DNA from: TMED109 sp015660425
GTDB taxonomy: Bacteria > Pseudomonadota > Alphaproteobacteria > TMED109
Direction: 5' to 3'
DNA length: 64,000 nt
Assembly (NCBI GenBank): GCA_029936295.1
Contig: JAPYTH010000003.1
Span: forward strand, 1 to 64,000
Shown here: positions 50,347 to 59,900 of the stretch, piece after piece
Position numbering within the stretch: the first letter of the stretch is position 1
Layout: each line of letters begins with the position of its first letter
Program-made: the position numbers and the translations under genes
The notes under the pieces: generated by a model
The model's database searches: none
Seen by the model: only the letters and a program-made list of their open reading frames with translations
Told to the model about the DNA's origin: nothing

Positions 50347-50646
50347 TTATACTCCACTTGAAAGATCAATTGACTGACCTTCAGCTAAAGTTACCATTGC
50401 TTTTCTAATAGATGCCCTTGTGCCTTTAATACCTTTAAATACTTTTCTTTTTCCTTTAATATTTACAGTATTCACTCTCACTACTTTAACTCCAAATAAA
50501 GATTCAACAGCAGTCTTTATTTGAGGTTTAGTAGCTGTAGGCGAAACTTTAAAAACTACCTGATTATTTTCTAATATTCTTGTGGCTTTTTCTGTAATTA
50601 TAGGAGAAACTATTACATCATAATCTTGGGGTCTAGGAGCTACCAT
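50347..50646 (-). CDS. rplW: 50S ribosomal protein L23
   Basis: L23 stands at the tunnel exit and is the docking site of trigger factor and SRP. The 99-residue protein has SPIITEKATRILENNQVVFKVSPTATKPQIKTAVESLFGVKVVRVNT as its core (seen as PIITEKA, KVSPTATKPQIK and ESLFGVKVVRVNT). It overlaps the rplD stop by one base. Confidence 0.97.
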   Translation of the reverse strand: MVAPRPQDYDVIVSPIITEKATRILENNQVVFKVSPTATKPQIKTAVESLFGVKVVRVNTVNIKGKRKVFKGIKGTRASIRKAMVTLAEGQSIDLSSGV

Positions 50647-51308
50647 TATTTTACCTCCTCAGCTTTTTTTATTTTTGTTTTATTTTTTGCTAATCTACCA
50701 ACTAAAACTTCTACTGAAGCCTTACTTAATACTAATGTTTCTCTCCTCAATATATCGTATACATTAGCTCCTTGAATAGGCAGCAGATCATGCATTGGAA
50801 TATTTTTCAAAGCTTTATTAAAATTTTCATCTAATTTATTTCCAGAAACAAATAAGGTTGATTTTCCAAGCGGTAATTTATTTAAATTTTCTTTAAGTAA
50901 TTTAGTTTTCATAGAAGAAAAAGATATGTCATCAAGAATTATTAATTGTCCTTCTTTAGCTTTAGAAGATAAAGCACATCTCATAGCCATATTTCTAACT
51001 TTACGAGGTAATTTATGTTCATGACTTCTAACTCTTGGCCCATGCGCTACTCCGCCACCCTTATATTGAGAAACCTTCTTGTCTCCATGACGCGCTCCAC
51101 CTGACCCTTTTTGTTTAATAATTTTAGCTCTAGAACCAGTTACCTCACTTCTTTCTTGCGTTTTTCTGGTACCTGCACGTCTTTTAGCCAACTGCCAAGT
51201 AACCATTCTATGCAAAATATCTGCTCTAATTTCCGCCTCAAAGACAGATTTATCTAATTCTAAAACTGAGGATTTCTTGTTATCTAAAGTTAATACATCA
51301 AGCTTCAT
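50646..51308 (-). CDS. rplD: 50S ribosomal protein L4
   Basis: L4 lines the exit tunnel and, in gamma-proteobacteria, represses the S10 operon; no S10-type leader is visible here. The 220-residue protein has the internal loop with TRKTQERSEVTGSRAKIIKQKGSGGARHGDKKVSQYKGGGVAHGP (parts: RAKIIKQKGSGGARHG, KGGGVAHGP), then LPRKVRNMAMRCALSSKAKE. The C-terminus is slightly extended. It lies two bases after rplC. Confidence 0.97.
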   Translation of the reverse strand: MKLDVLTLDNKKSSVLELDKSVFEAEIRADILHRMVTWQLAKRRAGTRKTQERSEVTGSRAKIIKQKGSGGARHGDKKVSQYKGGGVAHGPRVRSHEHKLPRKVRNMAMRCALSSKAKEGQLIILDDISFSSMKTKLLKENLNKLPLGKSTLFVSGNKLDENFNKALKNIPMHDLLPIQGANVYDILRRETLVLSKASVEVLVGRLAKNKTKIKKAEEVK

Positions 51309-51310
51309 TT

Positions 51311-52201
51311 TTAATTCTCTTTTTCATTATTATCATCAGTTTTATTACCTTCTGATGGTTTTTCTACTTTAACATTAGCATCAACCTCAACCTTTGCTGC
51401 TTCTTTAGCTTCGGCTTCTTCATTATTAGATACTCCTGGCTCTATTATAACAGCTTTTTCAATTGGTATATCTTCTCCCATAGACATTTTTTCTGATTTA
51501 ATATCTTCTTTATCAGAATTCAATGAAGTACTTTTTATACCTGCTGGATATGGAACATCAGAAGGTACTGCCTTTTTAATAGCATCTTTAAGACTAATCC
51601 AAGATCCTTTTGAACCAGGTAATCCCCCTTTTATAAAAATTAAACCTCTATCATCATCAGCTGCCACTACTTGTAAATTTTGTATAGTTCTCTGCCTATC
51701 CCCCATATGACCTGCCATCTTCTTACCTTTAAATACTCTTCCAGGATCTTGACTATTACCTGTAGACCCATGACTTCTATGTGAAATAGATACACCATGT
51801 GACGCCTTTAAACCTCTAAAGTTATGCCGTTTCATTGCTCCAGCAAAACCTTTCCCAATAGTAATTCCGGTTGCATCAACATATTGACCCACAACAAAAT
51901 GATTTACACTTAGCTCTGCTCCTATTGGAACCATATTTGATTCACTTACTCTAAATTCCATTTGTTTTTTCTTTGGTATTACTTTAATCTTAGCATAAAG
52001 CTCTCTTTGTGCTTTATTTGTATTTTTTTGTTTTGCCTCACCTGCACCTAATGTAATAGAATTATATCCATTCTTGTCTTTCGTCTGATTTCCTATGACT
52101 TGACTATCTTTAATACTTAAAACGGTTACCGGGACGTGAGTACCGTCTGCTAAGTACAACCTAGTCATACCTATTTTTTTTGCAATTATTCCCGTACGCA
52201 T
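51311..52201 (-). CDS. rplC: 50S ribosomal protein L3 with acidic C-terminal extension
   Basis: L3 is a core 50S protein reaching the peptidyl transferase centre. Residues 1 to about 211 are ordinary L3 (RTGIIAKKIGMTRLYLADG at the start, GKGFAGAMKRHNFRGLKASHGVS, RSHGSTGNSQDPGRVFKGKKMAGHMG). The remaining 85 or so residues form a low-complexity tail rich in Glu, Asp, Lys and Ser. L3 in E. coli is 209 residues; Alphaproteobacteria often have a tail, but this one is long. It starts 21 bases after rpsJ. Confidence 0.97.
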   Translation of the reverse strand: MRTGIIAKKIGMTRLYLADGTHVPVTVLSIKDSQVIGNQTKDKNGYNSITLGAGEAKQKNTNKAQRELYAKIKVIPKKKQMEFRVSESNMVPIGAELSVNHFVVGQYVDATGITIGKGFAGAMKRHNFRGLKASHGVSISHRSHGSTGNSQDPGRVFKGKKMAGHMGDRQRTIQNLQVVAADDDRGLIFIKGGLPGSKGSWISLKDAIKKAVPSDVPYPAGIKSTSLNSDKEDIKSEKMSMGEDIPIEKAVIIEPGVSNNEEAEAKEAAKVEVDANVKVEKPSEGNKTDDNNEKEN

Positions 52202-52222
52202 CGTCTAAATCCCTATTATTAT

Positions 52223-52537
52223 CTAAAGTTTAATTTCTACATCTACACCAGCAGCCAGATCTAATTTCATTAGAGCATCTACTGTTTGTGGAGTTGGATC
52301 TACTATATCCAATAATCTTTTATGTGTCCTTATTTCAAACTGTTCTCTTGATTTTTTATCTACATGAGGAGAGCGATTTACCGTATACCTTTCAAATTTA
52401 GTAGGTAATGGAATTGGCCCACGAACACTAGCTCCAGTTCTTCTAGCTGTATTAACTATCTCCAATGTAGAAACGTCTAGTACTCTATGATCAAAAGCTT
52501 TTAGTCGTATCCTAATATTTTGATGTTCCATTGCCAT
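52223..52537 (-). CDS. rpsJ: 30S ribosomal protein S10
   Basis: S10 works in the 30S head and, as NusE, in transcription antitermination. The 104-residue protein has NIRIRLKAFDHRVLD, RTGASVRGPIPLPTKFERYTVNRSPHVDKKSREQFEIRTHKRLLDI (parts: GASVRGPIPLPT, RSPHVDKKSREQFE) and LAAGVDVEIKL. The start may be this ATG or one two codons later; neither has a strong ribosome site. It lies 35 bases after tuf, so str and S10 genes are one transcription unit. Confidence 0.97.
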   Translation of the reverse strand: MAMEHQNIRIRLKAFDHRVLDVSTLEIVNTARRTGASVRGPIPLPTKFERYTVNRSPHVDKKSREQFEIRTHKRLLDIVDPTPQTVDALMKLDLAAGVDVEIKL

Positions 52538-52572
52538 TTATAAATTAATCCTTATCCTATTTAAACTAAATA

Positions 52573-53763
52573 CTATTCAATAATTTTAGATACAACTCCA
52601 GCACCTACTGTTTTACCACCTTCTCTAATAGCAAATCTTAAACCTTCTTCCATTGCAATTGGAGCTCCTAAGTTTACTTCAAACTGTATGTTATCTCCAG
52701 GCATTACCATTTCTGTCCCACTTGGAAGAGCAATAGTTCCTGTTACATCTGTTGTTCTAAAGTAAAACTGTGGTCTATAATTTCCAAAAAATGGTGTATG
52801 TCTTCCACCTTCTTCTTTTTTCAAAATATATGTTTCAGCCATAAATTTCGTATGAGGTTTAATTGAACCTGGTTTTGCTAAAACCTGACCACGTTCAACT
52901 CCCTCTCTATCAATACCACGTAACAACACTCCCACATTATCACCAGCTTCTCCTCTATCTAGAAGCTTACGGAACATCTCTACACCAGTACAAGTTGTTT
53001 TAGTAGTCTCACGTATACCTGTGATTTCTATATCATCTCCTATATTAACTACACCACGTTCAATACGACCGGTTACAACAGTACCTCTACCTGAGATAGA
53101 GAATACATCTTCTATAGGTAATAAGAATGGTAAATCTACTGGGCGATCTGGTTTTGGAATATACGCATCAACTTGCTTCATAAGTTCAATGATAGCCGGA
53201 ACACCTATATCACTAGTATCACCTTCTAAAGCCTTTAATGCTGAACCTTTAATAATAGGAATATCATTACCTGGGAATTCATATTGTGTAAGAAGTTCAC
53301 GTATTTCCATTTCAACAAGTTCCATTAATTCTGGATCATCTACTTGGTCACATTTATTTAAAAATACACAAAGAGCAGGAACACCAACTTGTCTAGCAAG
53401 AAGGATATGTTCTCTAGTTTGTGGCATTGGACCATCAGACGCAGAAACAACAAGAATACCTCCATCCATTTGCGCAGCACCTGTAATCATATTTTTTACA
53501 TAGTCTGCGTGACCTGGACAATCAACATGTGCATAGTGACGTTCAGCAGTTTCATATTCAACGTGTGCTGTATTAATAGTAATACCACGTTCCCTTTCTT
53601 CTGGCGCCTTATCAATATCATCATATGCTACAGCAGCTCCACCTGATGCTTCAGCCATTACTTTTGTAATAGCCGCAGTTAGAGTTGTTTTCCCATGATC
53701 AACATGGCCAACTGTACCTATGTTTACATGAGGTTTATTACGTTCATATTTCTCTTTAGCCAT
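52573..53763 (-). CDS. tuf: Elongation factor Tu
   Basis: EF-Tu delivers aminoacyl-tRNA to the ribosome. The 396-residue GTPase has G1 GHVDHGKTTL, G2 with RGITINTAHVEYE, G3 DCPGHADYV, G4 NKCD and the C-terminal domains. The kirromycin-related residues are ordinary as far as I can judge. A GGAG ribosome site lies in the 36-base spacer after fusA. Some Alphaproteobacteria carry a second tuf elsewhere; none is in the window. Confidence 0.98.
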   Translation of the reverse strand: MAKEKYERNKPHVNIGTVGHVDHGKTTLTAAITKVMAEASGGAAVAYDDIDKAPEERERGITINTAHVEYETAERHYAHVDCPGHADYVKNMITGAAQMDGGILVVSASDGPMPQTREHILLARQVGVPALCVFLNKCDQVDDPELMELVEMEIRELLTQYEFPGNDIPIIKGSALKALEGDTSDIGVPAIIELMKQVDAYIPKPDRPVDLPFLLPIEDVFSISGRGTVVTGRIERGVVNIGDDIEITGIRETTKTTCTGVEMFRKLLDRGEAGDNVGVLLRGIDREGVERGQVLAKPGSIKPHTKFMAETYILKKEEGGRHTPFFGNYRPQFYFRTTDVTGTIALPSGTEMVMPGDNIQFEVNLGAPIAMEEGLRFAIREGGKTVGAGVVSKIIE

Positions 53764-53799
53764 TCTCTTTATCTCCGTCTATTAGATTATCTTAAGTTG

Positions 53800-55875
53800 T
53801 TAAGCCATTTTCTTTTTTACTTCATCAGCAATTATTTCTGGGCACTGCTCATATCTCTCAAAAAACATAGAATAATTTGCTCTACCTTGAGTTAAAGAGC
53901 GCAAATTATTTACATAACCAAACATAGTTGCTAAAGGAACCATTGCCTTTATTAAAGTTGCAACTCCTTGAGGCTCCATGCCTTGCACCTGACCTCTTCT
54001 ACTATTTAAATCTCCAATAACATCACCAACAAAATCTTCAGGAGTAATTACCTCTACTCTCATTACAGGTTCTAAAAGTTTTGGTCCAGCTTTTTGTAAA
54101 CCTTCTCTAAATCCTGCTCTTCCTGCTAACTCAAAAGCCATAACGCTAGAATCAACATCATGATAAGCTCCATCATACAGAACTACATGGACATCAGTAA
54201 CAGGAAAGCCTGCTACCACCCCAAATGTCATAGCCGCTGCTATACCTTTTTCAACTCCAGGTATATATTCCTTTGGAATATTACCCCCAACAACTTTATT
54301 CTCAAAATTTAAACCACACCCCGGCTCACCCGGCTTAATAATCATTTTTACTCTAGCAAACTGCCCTGCTCCTCCACTCTGCTTTTTATGGGTATAATCT
54401 ATATCTGCTTCACTCGTTATTGTTTCTCTATACGCAACTTGAGGAGGACCCACATTAGCCTCTACTTTAAACTCTCTTTTCATACGGTCTACTAATATGT
54501 CTAAATGTAATTCACCCATGCCTTTTATTATAGTTTGACCACTATCATGATCCGAAGACACTCTAAATGAAGGGTCCTCAGCAGCTAAACGACCTAAAGC
54601 TACTCCCATTTTTTCTTGATCAGCTTTAGTTTTAGGCTCTACTGCAACTTCTATAACTGGATCTGGAAACTCCATTTTCTCCAAGATAATAGGCTTTGAA
54701 GAATCACATAATGTATCACCGGTAGTTACATTTTTTAATCCCGCTACTGCAATAATATCTCCAGAACGTGCTTCCTTAACATCTTCTCTATGATTAGCAT
54801 GCATCAATAACATACGACCAATTCTTTCTTTATTATTTTTTACAGTATTATATACTGTTGTACCCGCATCAACCACGCCCGAATAAACCCTACAAAAAGT
54901 AAGAGAACCAACAAAAGGGTCATTCATTATTTTAAATGCTAAAGCTGAGAAAGGAGCATCATCATCAAGAACTCTATTCATTTCAGATTCATCAGCTGGA
55001 TTAATTCCTTTTACAGGAGGCAAGTCTACTGGTGAAGGAAGATAATCAATTACAGCATCTAACATAGGTTGAACACCCTTATTCTTAAATGCTGAACCGC
55101 ATAAAACAGGAACAAAACTACTACTTAAAGTTCCTTTCCTGATACATTTTTTTAAAGTTTCTACATCTGGCTCTTTACCATCTAAATAATCTTCCATAGC
55201 CTTATCATCTTGTTCAACCGCTATTTCAATCATTTGCTCACGCCATTTTTTAGCATCTTCTATTAAAGCTTCATTAATATCTTCTATCACAAATTCAGCA
55301 CCTAGGTTTTCTTCTTTCCATCTAAGTTGTTTCATTTCAAGCAGATCTATTAAACCTAGAAAATCTGATTCAACCCCTAAAGGCAACTGTATTACCAGAG
55401 GAACAGCACCTAATCTGGTCTTCATCATGTCTACACAGCGATAAAAATCTGCTCCAGTCCTATCCATTTTATTAACAAAACACATTCTTGGAACATCATA
55501 TTTATCAGCCTGCCTCCATACTGTTTCAGATTGAGGCTCTACACCTGCAACTGAATCAAATACACAAACAGCTCCATCAAGGACTCTTAAAGATCTCTCC
55601 ACTTCAATAGTAAAATCAACATGGCCAGGCGTATCAATAATATTAATTCTATAATCCTTCCAAAAAGCTGTAGTAGCAGCAGACGTAATAGTAATCCCTC
55701 TCTCTTGCTCTTGCTCCATCCAGTCCATAGTAGCAGCACCATCATGAACTTCTCCAATTTTATGTGATTTGCCAGTATAATACAGTACCCTTTCTGTAGT
55801 AGTAGTTTTTCCAGCATCTATGTGTGCCATAATTCCTATATTTCTATATTTATCAATTGGAGTCGTACGTGCCAT
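53800..55875 (-). CDS. fusA: Elongation factor G
   Basis: EF-G drives ribosomal translocation and recycling. The 691-residue GTPase has AHIDAGKTTTTERVLYYTG, the switch with GITITSAA, DTPGHVDF, NKMDRTGADF, and domain IV with GGNIPKEYIPGVEKG. It lies between rpsG (17 bases) and tuf (36 bases), the standard str order. A second fusA paralog is not in the window. Confidence 0.98.
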   Translation of the reverse strand: MARTTPIDKYRNIGIMAHIDAGKTTTTERVLYYTGKSHKIGEVHDGAATMDWMEQEQERGITITSAATTAFWKDYRINIIDTPGHVDFTIEVERSLRVLDGAVCVFDSVAGVEPQSETVWRQADKYDVPRMCFVNKMDRTGADFYRCVDMMKTRLGAVPLVIQLPLGVESDFLGLIDLLEMKQLRWKEENLGAEFVIEDINEALIEDAKKWREQMIEIAVEQDDKAMEDYLDGKEPDVETLKKCIRKGTLSSSFVPVLCGSAFKNKGVQPMLDAVIDYLPSPVDLPPVKGINPADESEMNRVLDDDAPFSALAFKIMNDPFVGSLTFCRVYSGVVDAGTTVYNTVKNNKERIGRMLLMHANHREDVKEARSGDIIAVAGLKNVTTGDTLCDSSKPIILEKMEFPDPVIEVAVEPKTKADQEKMGVALGRLAAEDPSFRVSSDHDSGQTIIKGMGELHLDILVDRMKREFKVEANVGPPQVAYRETITSEADIDYTHKKQSGGAGQFARVKMIIKPGEPGCGLNFENKVVGGNIPKEYIPGVEKGIAAAMTFGVVAGFPVTDVHVVLYDGAYHDVDSSVMAFELAGRAGFREGLQKAGPKLLEPVMRVEVITPEDFVGDVIGDLNSRRGQVQGMEPQGVATLIKAMVPLATMFGYVNNLRSLTQGRANYSMFFERYEQCPEIIADEVKKKMA

Positions 55876-55892
55876 TCTAATAAATCCCTAAA

Positions 55893-56363
55893 TTACCATC
55901 TATAGTGAGCAAAAGCTCTATTGGCTTCTGCCATTTTTAAAGTATCTTCTCTCTTTTTAACTGCAACTCCTCTATTTTGAGAAGCATCAAGCAATTCATT
56001 AGCCAATCTTTCTAGCATCGTTGCTTCAGATCTTCCTCTCGCAGCACCTATTATCCATCTAATTGCTAAGGCTTGCCTTCTCTCCGGCCTAACTTCTGTA
56101 GGCACTTGATAGGTTGCTCCACCAACTCTTCTAGATCTAGTTTCAATTTGCGGTTTAACATTTTCTATAGCTTCTTTGAAAACCTTAAGCGATTCCTGAC
56201 CTGATTTTTTATTTATTATTTCTAAAGCCCCATATAAAATTTTTTCAGATGTGTTTTTTCTTCCATGTTGCATTAAACTATTTGAAAACTTAGAAATAAT
56301 TATATCTCTATACTTAGGATCAGGTATTAATTCTCTTTTTTGCGCTTTGCGTCTCCTTGACAT
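55893..56363 (-). CDS. rpsG: 30S ribosomal protein S7
   Basis: S7 starts assembly of the 30S head and contacts E-site tRNA; in E. coli it represses its own operon. The 156-residue protein has RRRKAQKRELIPDPKYRD, GGATYQVPTEVRPERRQALAIRWII, KREDTLKMAEANRAFAHYRW. It lies nine bases after rpsL, too short for the long rpsL-rpsG regulatory spacer of E. coli, so that mode of control is absent. Confidence 0.97.
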   Translation of the reverse strand: MSRRRKAQKRELIPDPKYRDIIISKFSNSLMQHGRKNTSEKILYGALEIINKKSGQESLKVFKEAIENVKPQIETRSRRVGGATYQVPTEVRPERRQALAIRWIIGAARGRSEATMLERLANELLDASQNRGVAVKKREDTLKMAEANRAFAHYRW

Positions 56364-56372
56364 AATAATCCC

Positions 56373-56744
56373 CTACTTAGGTCTCTTCGAACCATATTTG
56401 GAACGACGTTGACGTCTATCTGAAACACCTTGAGTATCTAATGTTCCTCTAATAATATGATACCTAACTCCAGGTAAATCTTTTACTCTGCCACCTCTTA
56501 TCATTACGACGGAATGCTCCTGTAGATTATGCCCTTCTCCTGGAATATAGCTAGTTACTTCAAATCCATTTGTTAACCTAATACGTGCTACTTTTCTTAA
56601 AGCTGAGTTTGGTTTTTTTGGAGTTGTTGTATATACCCTAGTACATACTCCTCTCTTTTGAGGACAAGCCTCTAAAGCTGGTACTTTATTTCTTTTAACA
56701 GGTACTTTTCGGCCTGATCTTACAAGTTGATTAATAGTCGGCAT
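56373..56744 (-). CDS. rpsL: 30S ribosomal protein S12
   Basis: S12 checks codon-anticodon pairing in the decoding centre. I place the start at the ATG at 56744, which opens MPTINQLVRSGRK like homologs and has GGA seven bases upstream, rather than at the ATG four codons earlier; the protein then has 123 residues. The streptomycin-linked residues are wild type: TPKKPNSA (both lysines) and GGRVKDLPGVRY. It is the first gene behind a strong predicted promoter, so the str genes can be expressed separately from rpoBC. Confidence 0.97.
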   Translation of the reverse strand: MPTINQLVRSGRKVPVKRNKVPALEACPQKRGVCTRVYTTTPKKPNSALRKVARIRLTNGFEVTSYIPGEGHNLQEHSVVMIRGGRVKDLPGVRYHIIRGTLDTQGVSDRRQRRSKYGSKRPK

Positions 56745-56807
56745 ACACATTTCCAATCAATTTTATTGGCTATTACACTAATACAAAAATATAAATTCGA
56801 AGGCCGC

Positions 56808-56836
56808 ATAATATGTTCGAACACGACGCCCGTCAA
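56808..56836 (-). promoter_or_regulatory. Predicted sigma70 promoter of the rpsL (str) segment
   Basis: On the minus strand, TTGACG (56836-56831) is followed after 17 bases by TATTAT (56813-56808), then the GC-rich discriminator GCGGCC. Transcription would start near 56801, about 57 bases before the rpsL ATG. The spacer between rpoC and rpsL (56745-56918) holds this promoter and otherwise AT-rich sequence, with no clear rpoC terminator, so rpoBC transcripts may read through. Confidence 0.75.
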
Positions 56837-56918
56837 CAAATATATTACTTTTATTAATTAAAAATAATTACTCATTATAACATATACAAAATATTCTATT
56901 TATAATTATTAAAAATAC

Positions 56919-59900
56919 CTATACTGCTTCATCAGCAGAATTACTTTCCTCTGCTATCGCTAAAACTGCTTCTTCTCTTTTTTTAATTATTTCTTGATCT
57001 TTAGTATAAGCAATTGCTTTATAACCCTGCAGAGTGCGGCCAGTTCCTGCAGGAATTAACCTCCCTACTATTACATTTTCTTTTAATCCTAATAATTTAT
57101 CAGATTTTCCACCTACTGCAGCTTCTGTTAAAACTCTAGTAGTCTCTTGAAATGATGCCGCAGATATGAAAGAAGATGTGGACAAGCTGGCTTTGGTTAT
57201 ACCTTGTAAAACTGGTTTTGATAATGCTTTATTTAATTTCTTGCCTAATCCATCATTCTCTAATTTGAATTCTTTTTTACCTACTTGTTCTCCTATTAAA
57301 AAGGTTGTATCGCCCGGATCTACAATTTCAATTTTTTGCATCATTTGTCTAGTAATTACTTCTATATGTTTATCGTTTATCATAACTCCTTGAAGCCTAT
57401 ATACTTCTTGTACTTCATCCACCAAATATGCTGCTAAAGCCTCAACACCTAATGCAGTTAAAATATCATGAGGCACACGGCTTCCATCCGTAAGAGTCTC
57501 TCCTTTTCTTACCTCATCTGCTTCTTGAACTGTAATATGTCTTCCCTTAGGAATAAGATACTCTACAGTATTATCTCCATTTTCAGAAACTATTTCTAAT
57601 CTTCTTTTCCCTTTAGAATCTTTTCCAAATTGAACTTTTCCATCTATCTCAGAAATAAATGCATGTTCTTTTGGTCTTCTAGCCTCAAATAACTCGGCAA
57701 CCCTAGGCAATCCACCTGTAATATCTCTTAATCTATATTCTAAAGGGATACGAGCAATTAAATCTCCCGCAAAAATTTCTTGTCCATCGTCAACACTCAA
57801 AATAGCATCAACTGGTAATTCATAACTAGCAGATGCACCAGAAGCAAGTTTTAATATATTTCCTGATTTACCATTAATTTCAAGTCTTGGAGAAAAATCT
57901 TTCATTTTAGGATTTGATTTAGTTAATTGAGAATTTGCACGCCAATCTATTACTCGTTTAGAAGAAATTCCTGTCTCTTCATTCATTTCTTCATGAATGG
58001 AAACTCTTTCTAATAAATCAGCATATTTTATAACACCTGATTTCTCTGAAATTATAGGACGAGTGTAAGGATCCCACTCTACTAATTTATCACCTTTAAC
58101 TATCTTAGAACCATCAGCAAATAATAACCTAGATCCTTTAGGTATTCTATTTCGAGATCTCTCTCTCTTATTTGAATCTAGAACCACTACCTCAGCATCT
58201 CTACTCATAACGACATCCGAGCCCTTAGAATCCTTTATAATATTGCCTTTAATTAATTTTAAAGTTCCATCAATAGCACTTTCTACACTTGACTGCTCAG
58301 TTTGTTGAGCTGCACCACCTATATGAAAAGTACGCATAGTAAGCTGTGTACCAGGTTCTCCTATAGATTGTGCTGCAATAACTCCGACGGCCTCGCCCAT
58401 ATTAACCATAGTTCCTCTTGCCAAGTCTCTTCCATAACAAGATGCACAAACTCCTTCTTCTGTTTTACATGTAAGAACAGATTTAACTTTTATAGAATCT
58501 ATATCCGCATTTTCAATTGCAAAAACATCAGCCTCATCAATTAAATTACCTGCTTTAACTAAAGCCTTATTTGTTTCAGGGTCAATTATATCTTCTGATG
58601 TTACTCTTCCTAATATTTGTTCTCCAATAGACTCAATTATATCAGACCCTTCAATAATAGTTTTTTTAATAATTCCATCTTTTGTACCACAATCATGTTC
58701 TGTTATAATTACATCTTGTGCTACATCAACCAACCTTCTAGTTAGGTAACCAGAATTAGCTGTTTTTAAAGCTGTGTCTGCAAGTCCTTTTCTTGCCCCA
58801 TGAGTAGAATTAAAGTATTCCAAAACTGATAAACCTTCCTTAAAATTAGAAATAATAGGAGTTTCAATTATTTCTCCTGAAGGTTTAGCCATTAAGCCTC
58901 TCATAGCTGCTAACTGCTTCATTTGAGCTGTAGAACCTCTAGCACCGGAATCAGCCATCATAAATACTGAATTCATTTTTCGACCTACGCCTTTGGCCAT
59001 TTCACTCATCATTGCATCTGTAACCTGATCTGTACACTGAGACCAAGCATCAACGACCTTATTGTATTTTTCTTGATAGGTTAATAAACCATCACTATAT
59101 TGTTGTTCATATACTTTAACTAGAGCAGATGTTGTGTTAACCATTGTTTTTTTCTCTTCAGGGATAATCATATCATCTTTACCAAAAGATATTCCAGCTT
59201 TACAAGCTTCTGTAAACCCAATCTTCATTAATCTATCAGAAAATATAACTGTTTCTTTCTGCCCACAATGCCTGTAAACCATATCTATTAAATTACTTAC
59301 CTCTTTCTTTTTGAGCACTCTGTTTATTAAGTCATATTTAATTTTATAATTTTTTGGTAAAATTTCTGAAATCAACATTCTACCAGCTGTTGTTTCTATA
59401 ATTTCTGAATATTCTTCATTCTTCTCATCTACAGAAGTATATCTTGCTTTTACTTTAGCATGCAAAGTGACATGCCCAGAGTTAAGAGCATGTTTTATTT
59501 CAGCTAAACTTCCAAAAATAGTGCCCTCACCCTTATCTCCGTCATGCATTAAAGACATATAATATAAACCTAAAACTATATCCTGCGTAGGAACTATTAT
59601 AGGCTTTCCATTTGCCGGACTTAGTATATTATTGGTAGACATCATTAAAACTCTTGCTTCTAATTGTGCTTCAAGTGATAGAGGCACATGAACTGCCATT
59701 TGATCACCATCAAAATCTGCATTAAAAGCCGTACATACTAATGGATGCAATTGTATTGCCTTGCCTTCTATCAATACAGGCTCAAATGCTTGAATTCCTA
59801 ATCTATGAAGAGTTGGTGCTCTATTTAATAATATAGGATGCTCTCTAATAACCTGTTCTAGTATATCCCATACTTCAGGTTGTTCTTTTTCAACCATTTT

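Noticed and set aside
52538..52572. S10-type or L4 regulatory leader before rpsJ
   Set aside because: Only 35 bases separate tuf and rpsJ, far too short for such a leader.
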